This document shows, piece after piece, positions 1 through 5,844 of a stretch of DNA of 17,070 nucleotides. The first letter of the stretch is position 1; each line of letters opens with the position of its first letter. The notes beneath the pieces were generated by a model that worked only from the letters and a program-made list of their open reading frames with translations, did not search any database and was not told the DNA's origin. This DNA is from an uncultured Mycoplasmatota bacterium (GTDB taxonomy: Bacteria; Bacillota_I; Bacilli_A; RF39; UBA660). The stretch is from contig URYZ01000018.1 of assembly GCA_900552235.1 (NCBI GenBank), positions 1 to 17,070 of the forward strand. The letters run 5' to 3'. A program made the position numbers and the translations under genes.

Positions 1-2
1 TC

Positions 3-131
3 GAGAAGCCGGAGAAGAAAAAGAAAGGCTTCCGTGCGAAGCTTCAGGCAAAGTACAATGAAGCAAACGAACAGCTGAAGGCAGAGAAAGCTGCCGATGC
101 TGAACGCAAGGCAAACAAAAAGAAGAAATAA
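3..131 (+). CDS. C-terminal fragment of a lysine-rich protein (5' end outside window)
   Basis: An open frame runs from the window edge to a TAA at 129-131 and gives a 42-residue tail very rich in Lys, Glu and Ala, ending in KANKKKK. It looks like a charged helical or coiled-coil C-terminus. I do not recognise the family. Base and codon use differ sharply from everything after about position 170: CTG, GCC, CGC, CCG and CAG codons appear here and are rare in the other genes, and GC is near 50 percent against well under 30 percent elsewhere. A strong terminator follows directly, which supports a real gene end. It may be horizontally acquired DNA or an assembly join to another organism. Confidence 0.6.
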   Translation, partial: EKPEKKKKGFRAKLQAKYNEANEQLKAEKAADAERKANKKKK

Positions 132-136
132 GATGC

Positions 137-169
137 AAAATGGAGTGTGAAAATTCACACTCCATTTTT
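137..169 (+). terminator. Strong intrinsic terminator after the lysine-rich gene
   Basis: A perfect 15-bp stem pairs 137-151 with 154-168. Its core is TGGAGTGTGAA against TTCACACTCCA, and it runs into a T tract. The A tract on the left arm means it could also stop transcription coming from the right. The T tract overlaps the -35 box of the next promoter by about two bases. Confidence 0.85.
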
Positions 170-196
170 GACACTTACCGTATTTTATGGTATGTT
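168..196 (+). promoter_or_regulatory. Sigma-A type promoter for ruvX
   Basis: TTGACA at 168-173 is a perfect -35. A 17-nt spacer separates it from TATGTT at 191-196, which is preceded by TG at 188-189 (extended -10). Transcription would start near 203, leaving a leader of about 40 nt before ruvX. Confidence 0.8.
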
Positions 197-209
197 AAAT
201 TAGTTAGTT

Positions 210-227
210 CGACTTCAAAAGAAGTCG
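210..227 (+). promoter_or_regulatory. Small hairpin in the ruvX leader
   Basis: CGACTTC (210-216) pairs with GAAGTCG (221-227) around an AAAA loop. It sits between the predicted transcription start and the ruvX ribosome binding site (AGAAAGGA, 229-236). It has no T tract, so it is not a terminator. It may stabilise the 5' end of the mRNA or tune translation; that role is inferred only. Confidence 0.5.
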
Positions 228-243
228 TAGAAAGGAATATCTT

Positions 244-669
244 ATGAAAAGAATCTTAGGAATAGACTATGGTGATGCAAGAACTGGAATTTCAATAACA
301 GATGCATTAAATATAACAGCTCAAGGGCTTGAAACAATAAATAATAAAGGTTCTGATAAGGTAATATTAAAAAGACTTGATGAATTATTTTCTATATATG
401 AAGTAGATACAATTGTTATAGGGAGACCTATAAATATGAATGGAACAGAATCAGAAAGAACAGAAATAACAGACAAATTTATTCATAAATTAAAATGTAA
501 ATATAATACTTTGAAAATAGAAACAATAGATGAAAGATTAACAACAGTTGCAGCACATAAAACAATGAACTTGTTAGATGTTAATAAGTATAAAAAGAAA
601 AATATAGTAGATACTATATCTGCAGTATATATTTTAGAAACTTATTTAAATAAGATAAAGGTTAATTAA
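244..669 (+). CDS. ruvX: Holliday junction resolvase-like / pre-16S rRNA nuclease RuvX (YqgF)
   Basis: The 141-residue protein has the RNase H-like fold of the YqgF family. The N-terminal strand motif GIDYGDARTG carries the first acidic residue (D8), VIGRPINMNG lies around residues 58-67, and DERLTT supplies E97. D123 in the last helix completes the likely metal-binding set. Length matches the family (about 135-150 residues). Family members process the 5' end of pre-16S rRNA and have been proposed to act on Holliday junctions. The start at 244 has AGAAAGGA about 8 nt upstream. A DUF1292 gene follows after 40 nt, the pairing seen in many Firmicutes near alaS, so the two are probably co-transcribed from the promoter at 168-196. 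Confidence 0.93.
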   Translation: MKRILGIDYGDARTGISITDALNITAQGLETINNKGSDKVILKRLDELFSIYEVDTIVIGRPINMNGTESERTEITDKFIHKLKCKYNTLKIETIDERLTTVAAHKTMNLLDVNKYKKKNIVDTISAVYILETYLNKIKVN

Positions 670-709
670 ATTGAAAAATATAAATGTTTTAGAAAGGAAG
701 GATTAAAAA

Positions 710-1006
710 ATGGAAAACGAAGAAGTTGATAATATAATAGTATTAAATGATGAGGATGGAAATGAAGTAAGATTTGAATTCTTAGATTTAGTTGAATTAG
801 ATGATGAAGAATATGTAGTATTATTACCAGTAGCTGAAGAAGGAGAAGAGGAAGAAGGAGAGGTAGTTATACTAAAACTTGAAGACACAGATGAAGATTC
901 AGATGAAGAATCTTATGTTGGAGTTGACGATGAAGAAATATTAAATAAAGTTTTTGAAATATTCAAAGATAAATTCAAAGATGAGTTTAACTTTATTGAT
1001 GAATAA
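710..1006 (+). CDS. DUF1292 family acidic protein (YrzB-like)
   Basis: The 98-residue protein is very acidic. It opens with a segment of the form IIVLNDEDGNEVRFEFLDLV, continues with EYVVLLPV, has an EEGEEEEGE stretch near residues 43-51 and ends with a Lys/Asp helix. This is the DUF1292 (YrzB) pattern, and its position next to ruvX is the conserved one in Firmicutes. No biochemical function is established for the family. A good ribosome binding site (GAAAGGAAGG, 692-701) fixes the start. A hairpin with T tract after the stop probably ends the ruvX-DUF1292 transcript. Confidence 0.88.
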   Translation: MENEEVDNIIVLNDEDGNEVRFEFLDLVELDDEEYVVLLPVAEEGEEEEGEVVILKLEDTDEDSDEESYVGVDDEEILNKVFEIFKDKFKDEFNFIDE

Positions 1007-1034
1007 TTAATATAGACATATTAAAATTATTAAA

Positions 1035-1078
1035 TGAGATTTTTTTGTTAATAATATTGCAAAAGAATCTTATTTTTT
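1035..1078 (+). terminator. Probable terminator after the DUF1292 gene
   Basis: A 14-bp AU-rich stem containing three G-U pairs joins 1035-1048 with 1059-1072 around a 10-nt loop. It is followed by six T (1073-1078). It is weaker than the others in the window but sits exactly between two transcription units. Confidence 0.5.
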
Positions 1079-1079
1079 C

Positions 1080-1107
1080 TTGTAAATTTAAAGAAGTATG
1101 ATAAAAT
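1080..1107 (+). promoter_or_regulatory. Promoter for the small membrane protein gene
   Basis: TTGTAA (1080-1085), a 16-nt spacer and TAAAAT (1102-1107) with TG at 1099-1100 make an extended -10 promoter. An in-frame ATG at 1098 overlaps this -10 box, so it cannot be the translation start; the ATG at 1152 is used instead. Confidence 0.6.
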
Positions 1108-1151
1108 ATAAGTATATAAAAGTTAAAATAATTATATTTGGAGGAAATCTA

Positions 1152-1625
1152 ATGAAAAATTTTTCAAGTTGGTTAATAGCAATGTTTGCATTTATGTTTT
1201 GGGGTTTAAGATTAGTTGGAACAGTTATGACGTCATTGGGAGAAAGTTTTATGTTTGAACCTACTGATCTAACAATGGAAGTAGTGTTGCTGTTTATTAC
1301 TTTTATTTGTATTTGTTTTATTATAAAGAGAAAATTATTAGCAAGTATAATTTATTTAGTAGCTCACTTATTCTATTATGGACCAAGTCTCTATACACAT
1401 TTTATGGGCATTATTAATAATAGTCTTGAAATAAGTAATTATATGACAGTTTTCTTAGAACTTATAGGAATAGTATTACCACTAGCAGCTGTATTTGATG
1501 TATTGTTAGACAAAAATAGAAAAGCACATCCAACAGACAAAAAGACAGATTGGTTTTATAAAAATGAAGAATATGATAGAAAACTAGATGATCGAGCAGA
1601 TAAGAATAATTATAGAACATTATAA
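1152..1625 (+). CDS. Small multi-pass membrane protein of unknown function
   Basis: The 157-residue protein has about four hydrophobic membrane segments (roughly residues 5-27, 41-59, 60-80 and 97-119). A polar, charged tail follows (120-157) and contains TDWFYKNEEYDRK and DDRADKNNY, which look like conserved cytoplasmic motifs. I do not recognise a named family. The start at 1152 is chosen because GGAGGA lies at 1140-1145 and because an earlier in-frame ATG at 1098 falls inside the promoter. The gene has its own promoter upstream and a hairpin terminator directly after the stop, so it is probably a single-gene transcript. No catalytic or transport signature is visible. Confidence 0.75.
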   Translation: MKNFSSWLIAMFAFMFWGLRLVGTVMTSLGESFMFEPTDLTMEVVLLFITFICICFIIKRKLLASIIYLVAHLFYYGPSLYTHFMGIINNSLEISNYMTVFLELIGIVLPLAAVFDVLLDKNRKAHPTDKKTDWFYKNEEYDRKLDDRADKNNYRTL

Positions 1626-1634
1626 AATATAGTA

Positions 1635-1665
1635 AAAAGTAGGTATTTGATAAATATCTACTTTT
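1635..1665 (+). terminator. Terminator after the membrane protein gene
   Basis: A 14-bp stem pairs 1635-1648 with 1652-1665 (one G-U pair) around a 3-nt loop. The right arm ends in TTTT. It begins 10 nt after the stop codon, and the -35 box of the next promoter lies inside it. Confidence 0.65.
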
Positions 1666-1675
1666 ATGCTATTAT
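1647..1675 (+). promoter_or_regulatory. Promoter of the thioesterase-rhuM-rbgA-rnhB operon
   Basis: TTGATA (1647-1652), a 17-nt spacer and TATTAT (1670-1675) with TG at 1667-1668 form an extended -10 promoter. Its -35 overlaps the loop of the preceding terminator. A leader of about 100 nt without a clear ORF follows before the start codon at 1782. Confidence 0.65.
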
Positions 1676-1781
1676 ATTGAGAAAATAACTGGAATAATAA
1701 AAGCAAGTGAAGATTCAACAGAATTAAAAGTAAAACGAATAGACCATATAAAAAATAGAAAATAAAAAGTGGGGTGTAAAA

Positions 1782-2213
1782 ATGAACTTTAAATATATAA
1801 GAAAAATTAATTATTATGAAACAGACAAAATGGGAATTGTTCATCATTCAAATTATATAAGATATTTAGAAGAAGCAAGAAGTAGATGGTTAGAAGAAAT
1901 TGGTGTATCAATGGAAAAGTTAGAAAGCCAAGGGTATACTATACCAACATTAGAGGTAGATTGCAAATACAAATGTCCTGTAACTAGCGGAGACACCATA
2001 ATTATAGAGCCATATATAGAAGAATACAATGGAGTAAAAATGACAGTAAAATATAAAGTTATACAAGAAGGTACAAATAATATAGTTATAGAAGCATATA
2101 CAAAGCATTGTTTTACAGATAAAAGTTTAAAACCAATTAATATGAAAAAGAAGAATATTGAGATACATAATAAATTTGAAGAATTGGTTAACGAGAAAAA
2201 TGATAATAAATAG
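1782..2213 (+). CDS. YbgC/4HBT-family acyl-CoA thioesterase
   Basis: The 143-residue protein has the hotdog-fold 4-hydroxybenzoyl-CoA thioesterase pattern. YYETDKMGIVHHSNYIRYLE (about residues 11-30) carries the catalytic-type Asp near residue 15 and the HHSNY turn, followed by EEARSRWLEE on the central helix. The length is typical. Such enzymes hydrolyse short or medium acyl-CoA thioesters in the cytoplasm; the actual substrate cannot be read from the sequence. A GGGGTG ribosome binding site lies 5-10 nt before the start. It is the first gene of the operon that continues into rhuM and rbgA. Confidence 0.88.
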   Translation: MNFKYIRKINYYETDKMGIVHHSNYIRYLEEARSRWLEEIGVSMEKLESQGYTIPTLEVDCKYKCPVTSGDTIIIEPYIEEYNGVKMTVKYKVIQEGTNNIVIEAYTKHCFTDKSLKPINMKKKNIEIHNKFEELVNEKNDNK

Positions 2214-2278
2214 AAATGAAATTAATAAAGAATATGGTTCTAAAATGTTAAGAGATTTAAAAGAAAGGAGAATAATAA

Positions 2279-3301
2279 ATGGACAATAAAAACTTACAAA
2301 TAACTAATCATGATTTTTTAATATATAGGGATTCGAACAATGATGTTAAGGTTAGTGTAATGTTAATAAATAACGATATATGGCTTACGCAAAATTTAAT
2401 TGCAGAATTGTTTGGTGTAGGAAGAAGCACAATAACAGAACATATTAATAATATATTAAATAGTGGTGAACTTGATGAAAATAACACCGTCGGAAAAACC
2501 GACGTTGATAATTCGAAAAAACCTGTAAAGATATATAACCTTGATATGATTATTGCAGTTGGATATAGAGTAAATTCAAAAAAAGCAACAAACTTTAGAA
2601 TTTGGGCTACGAAAATATTAAAAGAATATATGATAAAAGGTGTAGTTATGGATGATGAAAGATTAAAAAATCCAAATTACATATTTGGCGAGGATTATTT
2701 TGAAGAAACACTTGAAAGAATTAGAAATATTCGTTCAAGCGAGAGAAGATTTTATCAAAAAATAACCGATATATATTCTTCTTGTAGTGTTGATTATGAT
2801 AAAGATTCAGAAATAACAAAAGAATTTTTTAAAACAGTTCAAAATAAATTACATTATGCAATAACCGGTAATACTGCAGCTGAAACAATATATAACAGGG
2901 TTGATTCAGAAAAAGAAAATATGGGACTAACCAATTGGAAAAATTCTCCTGATGGACCAATCTATAAATATGACGTGGACATTGCAAAAAACTATTTAAA
3001 TGAAAAGGAATTAAAAGATTTGAATAGAATAGTAACAATGTATTTAGACTATGCAGAATTACAAGCAGAAAATCATAATGCAATGACTATGAAAGATTGG
3101 GTAGAAAAGCTAAATGCATTTTTGCAATTTAATGGTAAAGAAATATTACACAATGCGGGGAAAATATCGGCTGGTGTTGCAAAAGAACTAGCTTATAAAG
3201 AGTATGATAAATTTAAAGTTAAACAAGATAAATTATATAAATCAGACTTTGATAATTTTTTAAGCGAAACAAGATTGATAGAGAATGGAAGTGATAAATA
3301 A
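2279..3301 (+). CDS. RhuM-family protein (virulence/mobile-island associated, function unknown)
   Basis: The 340-residue protein matches the RhuM family in order and length. The N-terminal part holds a helix-turn-helix-like stretch (IWLTQNLIAELFGVGRSTIT, near residues 34-53). The conserved block YNLDMIIAVGYRVNSKKAT follows, then FRIWATKILKEYMIKG, and a long helical C-terminal part containing NKLHYAITG and a segment around LNAFLQF. RhuM was named from a Salmonella pathogenicity island; relatives are scattered among mobile islands and near restriction-modification genes, and no activity is firmly established. An AAAGGAG site sits about 10 nt upstream. Its stop overlaps the next start by one base (TAATG), so it is coupled to the housekeeping gene rbgA, an unusual position for an accessory gene. 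Confidence 0.88.
   Translation: MDNKNLQITNHDFLIYRDSNNDVKVSVMLINNDIWLTQNLIAELFGVGRSTITEHINNILNSGELDENNTVGKTDVDNSKKPVKIYNLDMIIAVGYRVNSKKATNFRIWATKILKEYMIKGVVMDDERLKNPNYIFGEDYFEETLERIRNIRSSERRFYQKITDIYSSCSVDYDKDSEITKEFFKTVQNKLHYAITGNTAAETIYNRVDSEKENMGLTNWKNSPDGPIYKYDVDIAKNYLNEKELKDLNRIVTMYLDYAELQAENHNAMTMKDWVEKLNAFLQFNGKEILHNAGKISAGVAKELAYKEYDKFKVKQDKLYKSDFDNFLSETRLIENGSDK
2488..2504 (+). repeat. GC-rich hairpin inside the RhuM gene
   Basis: CGTCGG (2488-2493) pairs perfectly with CCGACG (2499-2504) around an AAAAA loop, in a gene that is otherwise very AT-rich. It codes for part of a variable segment (TVGKTDV) just before the conserved RhuM block. Confidence 0.5.
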
Positions 3302-4221
3302 TGGATATGTATCAAAAAAGAAAAATGAGAAAAAATAAAAAAATGAACGAAGATACAAAAAAAATGCCATCAACGAGTATCAACTGGTATCCAGGACATA
3401 TGGCTAAGACCAAAAGACTCATAAAAGAAAATTTAGGATTGATAGATATAATTTATGAAGTAATTGATTCAAGAATACCATATAGTTCTAAGGTAATAGA
3501 TATAAATACTTTAATAAACAATAAACCAAGAATACTTATTATGACAAAGTATGATTTATGTGATAAAAACGAAACAGAAAAGTTTGTTAAATATTATGAG
3601 GAAAAAGGTTATGTTGTAGTTAAATATGATTTAAATACAAAAACATCTTTTAATGATTTACTTGATTTAAGTAGAAATCTTCTTGAAGACAAAATGAAAA
3701 AAAGAGAAGAAAAAGGGCTTAAAAGAACTACAATAAAAGCTTTAGTTGTAGGTGTTCCAAATGTTGGTAAATCTACTCTTATAAATAAAATAGTAGGTAA
3801 AAAAAGTGCAACTGTAGGTAATAAACCTGGTGTTACAAAAAATCTTAATTGGGTTAGAGCAAGTAAAGATATTGAACTTTTAGATAGTCCAGGAATACTT
3901 TGGCCAAAATTAGAACAAGAAACAGTTGCTTATAATTTAGCAAGTATGACTGCGATAAAAGAAGAAATACTTGATAAACAAGATGTGGCAGTATATATAA
4001 TAAAAACATTATATAAATTGTATCCTTCTAAATTAGAAGAATTTTATAATATAACATCAATTATAGATTTTGAAGAAGTATTTAATATTATTGCTAAGAA
4101 AAAAGGTTTGTTACAAAAAGGTGGAATACCTAATTATGATAGAGTAATAGATTTAATAATTAACGATATAAAAAGTGGTAAGATAAAAGATATTACTTTT
4201 GATAGGATTTCTCATGAATAG
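3301..4221 (+). CDS. rbgA: Ribosome biogenesis GTPase RbgA (YlqF), 50S assembly
   Basis: The 306-residue protein is a circularly permuted GTPase of the YlqF/YawG type. The family signature INWYPGHMAK is at residues 27-36, the permuted G4 motif TKYD at 82-85 comes first, the P-loop GVPNVGKS is at 151-158 and DSPG (G3) is at 195-198, followed by the helical C-terminal domain. RbgA acts late in 50S subunit assembly. The start at 3301 overlaps the rhuM stop by one base. About 20 extra basic residues precede the usual family start, so Met22 (3364) is an alternative start, though its ribosome binding site is poor. RNase HII follows with an 8-nt overlap, the conserved rbgA-rnhB order. Confidence 0.93.
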   Translation: MDMYQKRKMRKNKKMNEDTKKMPSTSINWYPGHMAKTKRLIKENLGLIDIIYEVIDSRIPYSSKVIDINTLINNKPRILIMTKYDLCDKNETEKFVKYYEEKGYVVVKYDLNTKTSFNDLLDLSRNLLEDKMKKREEKGLKRTTIKALVVGVPNVGKSTLINKIVGKKSATVGNKPGVTKNLNWVRASKDIELLDSPGILWPKLEQETVAYNLASMTAIKEEILDKQDVAVYIIKTLYKLYPSKLEEFYNITSIIDFEEVFNIIAKKKGLLQKGGIPNYDRVIDLIINDIKSGKIKDITFDRISHE

Positions 4222-5206
4222 AAAAGAAATTATTGAAGTTTTAAATAAGTTAGATCTTCCAAAAAGTGAATATGTTGTGTTATCAGGAGCAAGTATGGTA
4301 ATGCAAAAGGTAAAATCTAAAACAAGTGATATAGATATAAGTGTAAGTAAAGAATTGTTTGGTATTCTTAAAAATAATGCTACAATAGTTAATAGTTTCC
4401 TTGGGTATGATGTTTATAAAGTAAATGATTATGAAGTAGAATTTAGTAATAACTATAGTTTTTTTGATAAAAGTAATGCTGTTTTAATTAATGATATTTA
4501 TTTTCAAGATTTAAATAGTATAAAAAAAATGAAGGAAAATTTTAATAGAAATAAAGATAAAAATGATATAAAAAAAATAGATTTATTTTTAGATTTAAAA
4601 GATAATTTAAAATACGAAAAAGAACTATACAATAAAGGCTATAGTTTAATTGCAGGAGTTGATGAAGTAGGTCGTGGGCCTCTTGTTGGACCTGTAGTGG
4701 CAGCGGCTGTTATTCTTCCTAAAAATTATAAACTTGAAGGTCTTACTGATTCAAAAAAGTTATCGGAAGCAAAAAGAAATTATTTTGATGAAATAATAAA
4801 ACGTGATGCAATTAGTTATGGTATAGGAGTTATAGATAATAATATAATAGATGAAGTAAATATTTATGAAGCTACTAAACTTGCAATGAAACAAGCTATT
4901 TCTAATTTAAAAATTAAACCTGATTATGTTTTAACAGATGCAATGAAATTAGATATAGATATAGATTTTAAACCCTTAATCAAAGGGGATTTAAGAAGTT
5001 TATCTATTTCAGCAGCAAGTGTTATTGCTAAAGTATATAGAGATAATTTAATGTATCTTCTTGATAAAAAGTATCCATATTATAATTTTAAAAATAATAA
5101 AGGATATCCTACAAAGGATCATATCGAAGCAATAAAAAAATATGGTATAATTAAAGAACATAGAATAAGCTATCATCCAGTTAGTGAATATATTAATAAA
5201 AAGTAA
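4214..5206 (+). CDS. rnhB: Nucleotidyltransferase-like domain fused to RNase HII
   Basis: The 330-residue protein has two parts. Residues about 134-330 are a complete RNase HII: GVDEVGRGP supplies D150 and E151, LTDSKKLS is at 177-184, D242 lies in LTDAMKL, and D277 lies in SISAASVIAKVYRD. It removes ribonucleotides and RNA primers from DNA. Residues about 1-130 resemble a stand-alone nucleotidyltransferase-fold protein: LSGASMVMQ then TSDIDISVS (D39 and D41 as the paired acids), a possible third acid in YEVEF (E74/E76), and a closing part LNSIKKMKENFNRNKDKNDI typical of such proteins. RNase HII is usually 200-260 residues without this domain. The ATG at 4214 with AGGA 6 nt upstream is preferred over a TTG at 4199. 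It overlaps rbgA by 8 nt. Confidence 0.88.
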   Translation: MNRKEIIEVLNKLDLPKSEYVVLSGASMVMQKVKSKTSDIDISVSKELFGILKNNATIVNSFLGYDVYKVNDYEVEFSNNYSFFDKSNAVLINDIYFQDLNSIKKMKENFNRNKDKNDIKKIDLFLDLKDNLKYEKELYNKGYSLIAGVDEVGRGPLVGPVVAAAVILPKNYKLEGLTDSKKLSEAKRNYFDEIIKRDAISYGIGVIDNNIIDEVNIYEATKLAMKQAISNLKIKPDYVLTDAMKLDIDIDFKPLIKGDLRSLSISAASVIAKVYRDNLMYLLDKKYPYYNFKNNKGYPTKDHIEAIKKYGIIKEHRISYHPVSEYINKK

Positions 5207-5219
5207 AGGAAAAAAGAGT

Positions 5220-5777
5220 ATGAAGTATTTAAAAAAATTAAATGAAAAAAATTATAACTTTAAAGGCGTAGATAAAGTAAAATTATATTTATTTATTTTT
5301 ATCGCTGGGGCTTTTGCTGGATATATATATGAAGTTATATTTGAACTTATAGAATCAGGAACATTTGTTAATAAAGGATTTTATTATGGACCATATTTAC
5401 CTGTTTATGGTGTTGGTGCAGTGTTTTTAAGTTTGATTCTTAATAATTATAAAAAACATCCATTTTTAGTATTTGTTTTAGGAATTTTAATTACAGGAAT
5501 AGTTGAGTATATAACAGGTTATGCAATGTATAAAATATTTCACAAGAAATGGTGGGATTATACAGGACTTTTCTTAAATATTGATAGTTATGTATGCTTT
5601 AGATCAGTATTTACTTTTGCAATTGGGGGAATGTTATTAATTTATATTGTGGAACCTTTAATAAAAGAATTTATAAGCACTAAAAGTAAAAAAATAACAA
5701 ACATAATAAGTATTGTTTTTATTGTTATATTTGTAATTGATGTTTTATTATCATTTTTAATAAGAAATAAAATATAA
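5220..5777 (+). CDS. CmpB-type putative ABC transporter permease (five-TM membrane protein)
   Basis: The 185-residue membrane protein has about five hydrophobic segments (roughly residues 20-44, 59-76, 81-104, 126-147 and 160-181). Typical family stretches are GYIYEVIFELI (34-44), NKGFYYGPYLPVYGVGA (51-67), TGIVEYITGYAMYKIF (92-107) and WWDYTGLFLNIDSYVCFRSV (111-130). This is the pattern annotated as putative ABC transporter permease (CmpB family). No ATPase partner is nearby and a transport role is not demonstrated. The start at 5220 is preferred because AAAGGA lies upstream near 5205-5210; an in-frame upstream ATG at 5184 lies inside rnhB. It is the last gene of the operon; no hairpin terminator is visible after it. 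Confidence 0.78.
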   Translation: MKYLKKLNEKNYNFKGVDKVKLYLFIFIAGAFAGYIYEVIFELIESGTFVNKGFYYGPYLPVYGVGAVFLSLILNNYKKHPFLVFVLGILITGIVEYITGYAMYKIFHKKWWDYTGLFLNIDSYVCFRSVFTFAIGGMLLIYIVEPLIKEFISTKSKKITNIISIVFIVIFVIDVLLSFLIRNKI

Positions 5778-5785
5778 AACAGTAT

Positions 5786-5814
5786 TTGACATAAATAAAA
5801 AAATGATGTATAAA
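5786..5814 (+). promoter_or_regulatory. Promoter for topA
   Basis: TTGACA (5786-5791) is a perfect -35. A 17-nt spacer separates it from TATAAA (5809-5814). It lies in the 67-nt gap before topA, so topA can be transcribed apart from the upstream operon. Confidence 0.7.
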
Positions 5815-5844
5815 TTATAACTGAAGATGAAAGGAATTTAGAAT

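Noticed and set aside
703..888. Antisense ORF of serine-rich sequence opposite the DUF1292 gene
   Set aside because: It mirrors the acidic GAA/GAT codon runs of the real gene on the other strand and has no independent start signals.
1098..1151. Upstream ATG extending the small membrane protein by 18 residues
   Set aside because: The ATG lies inside the -10 box of the promoter and has no ribosome binding site; GGAGGA precedes the ATG at 1152.
1676..1763. Open stretch in the thioesterase leader (codes for a tail like ASEDSTELKVKRIDHIKNRK)
   Set aside because: It has no ATG/GTG/TTG start in frame and no ribosome binding site; it may be a gene remnant but this cannot be shown.
2200..2289. A 29-codon ORF (begins MIINRNEINK) filling the gap between the thioesterase and RhuM genes and overlapping both
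   Set aside because: It has no good ribosome binding site, overlaps two real genes and matches nothing I recognise; it is more likely chance in AT-rich DNA, though a coupling leader peptide cannot be excluded.
5184..5219. Longer start for the CmpB-type protein inside rnhB
   Set aside because: The added residues are basic and unlike the family, and AAAGGA lies before the ATG at 5220.
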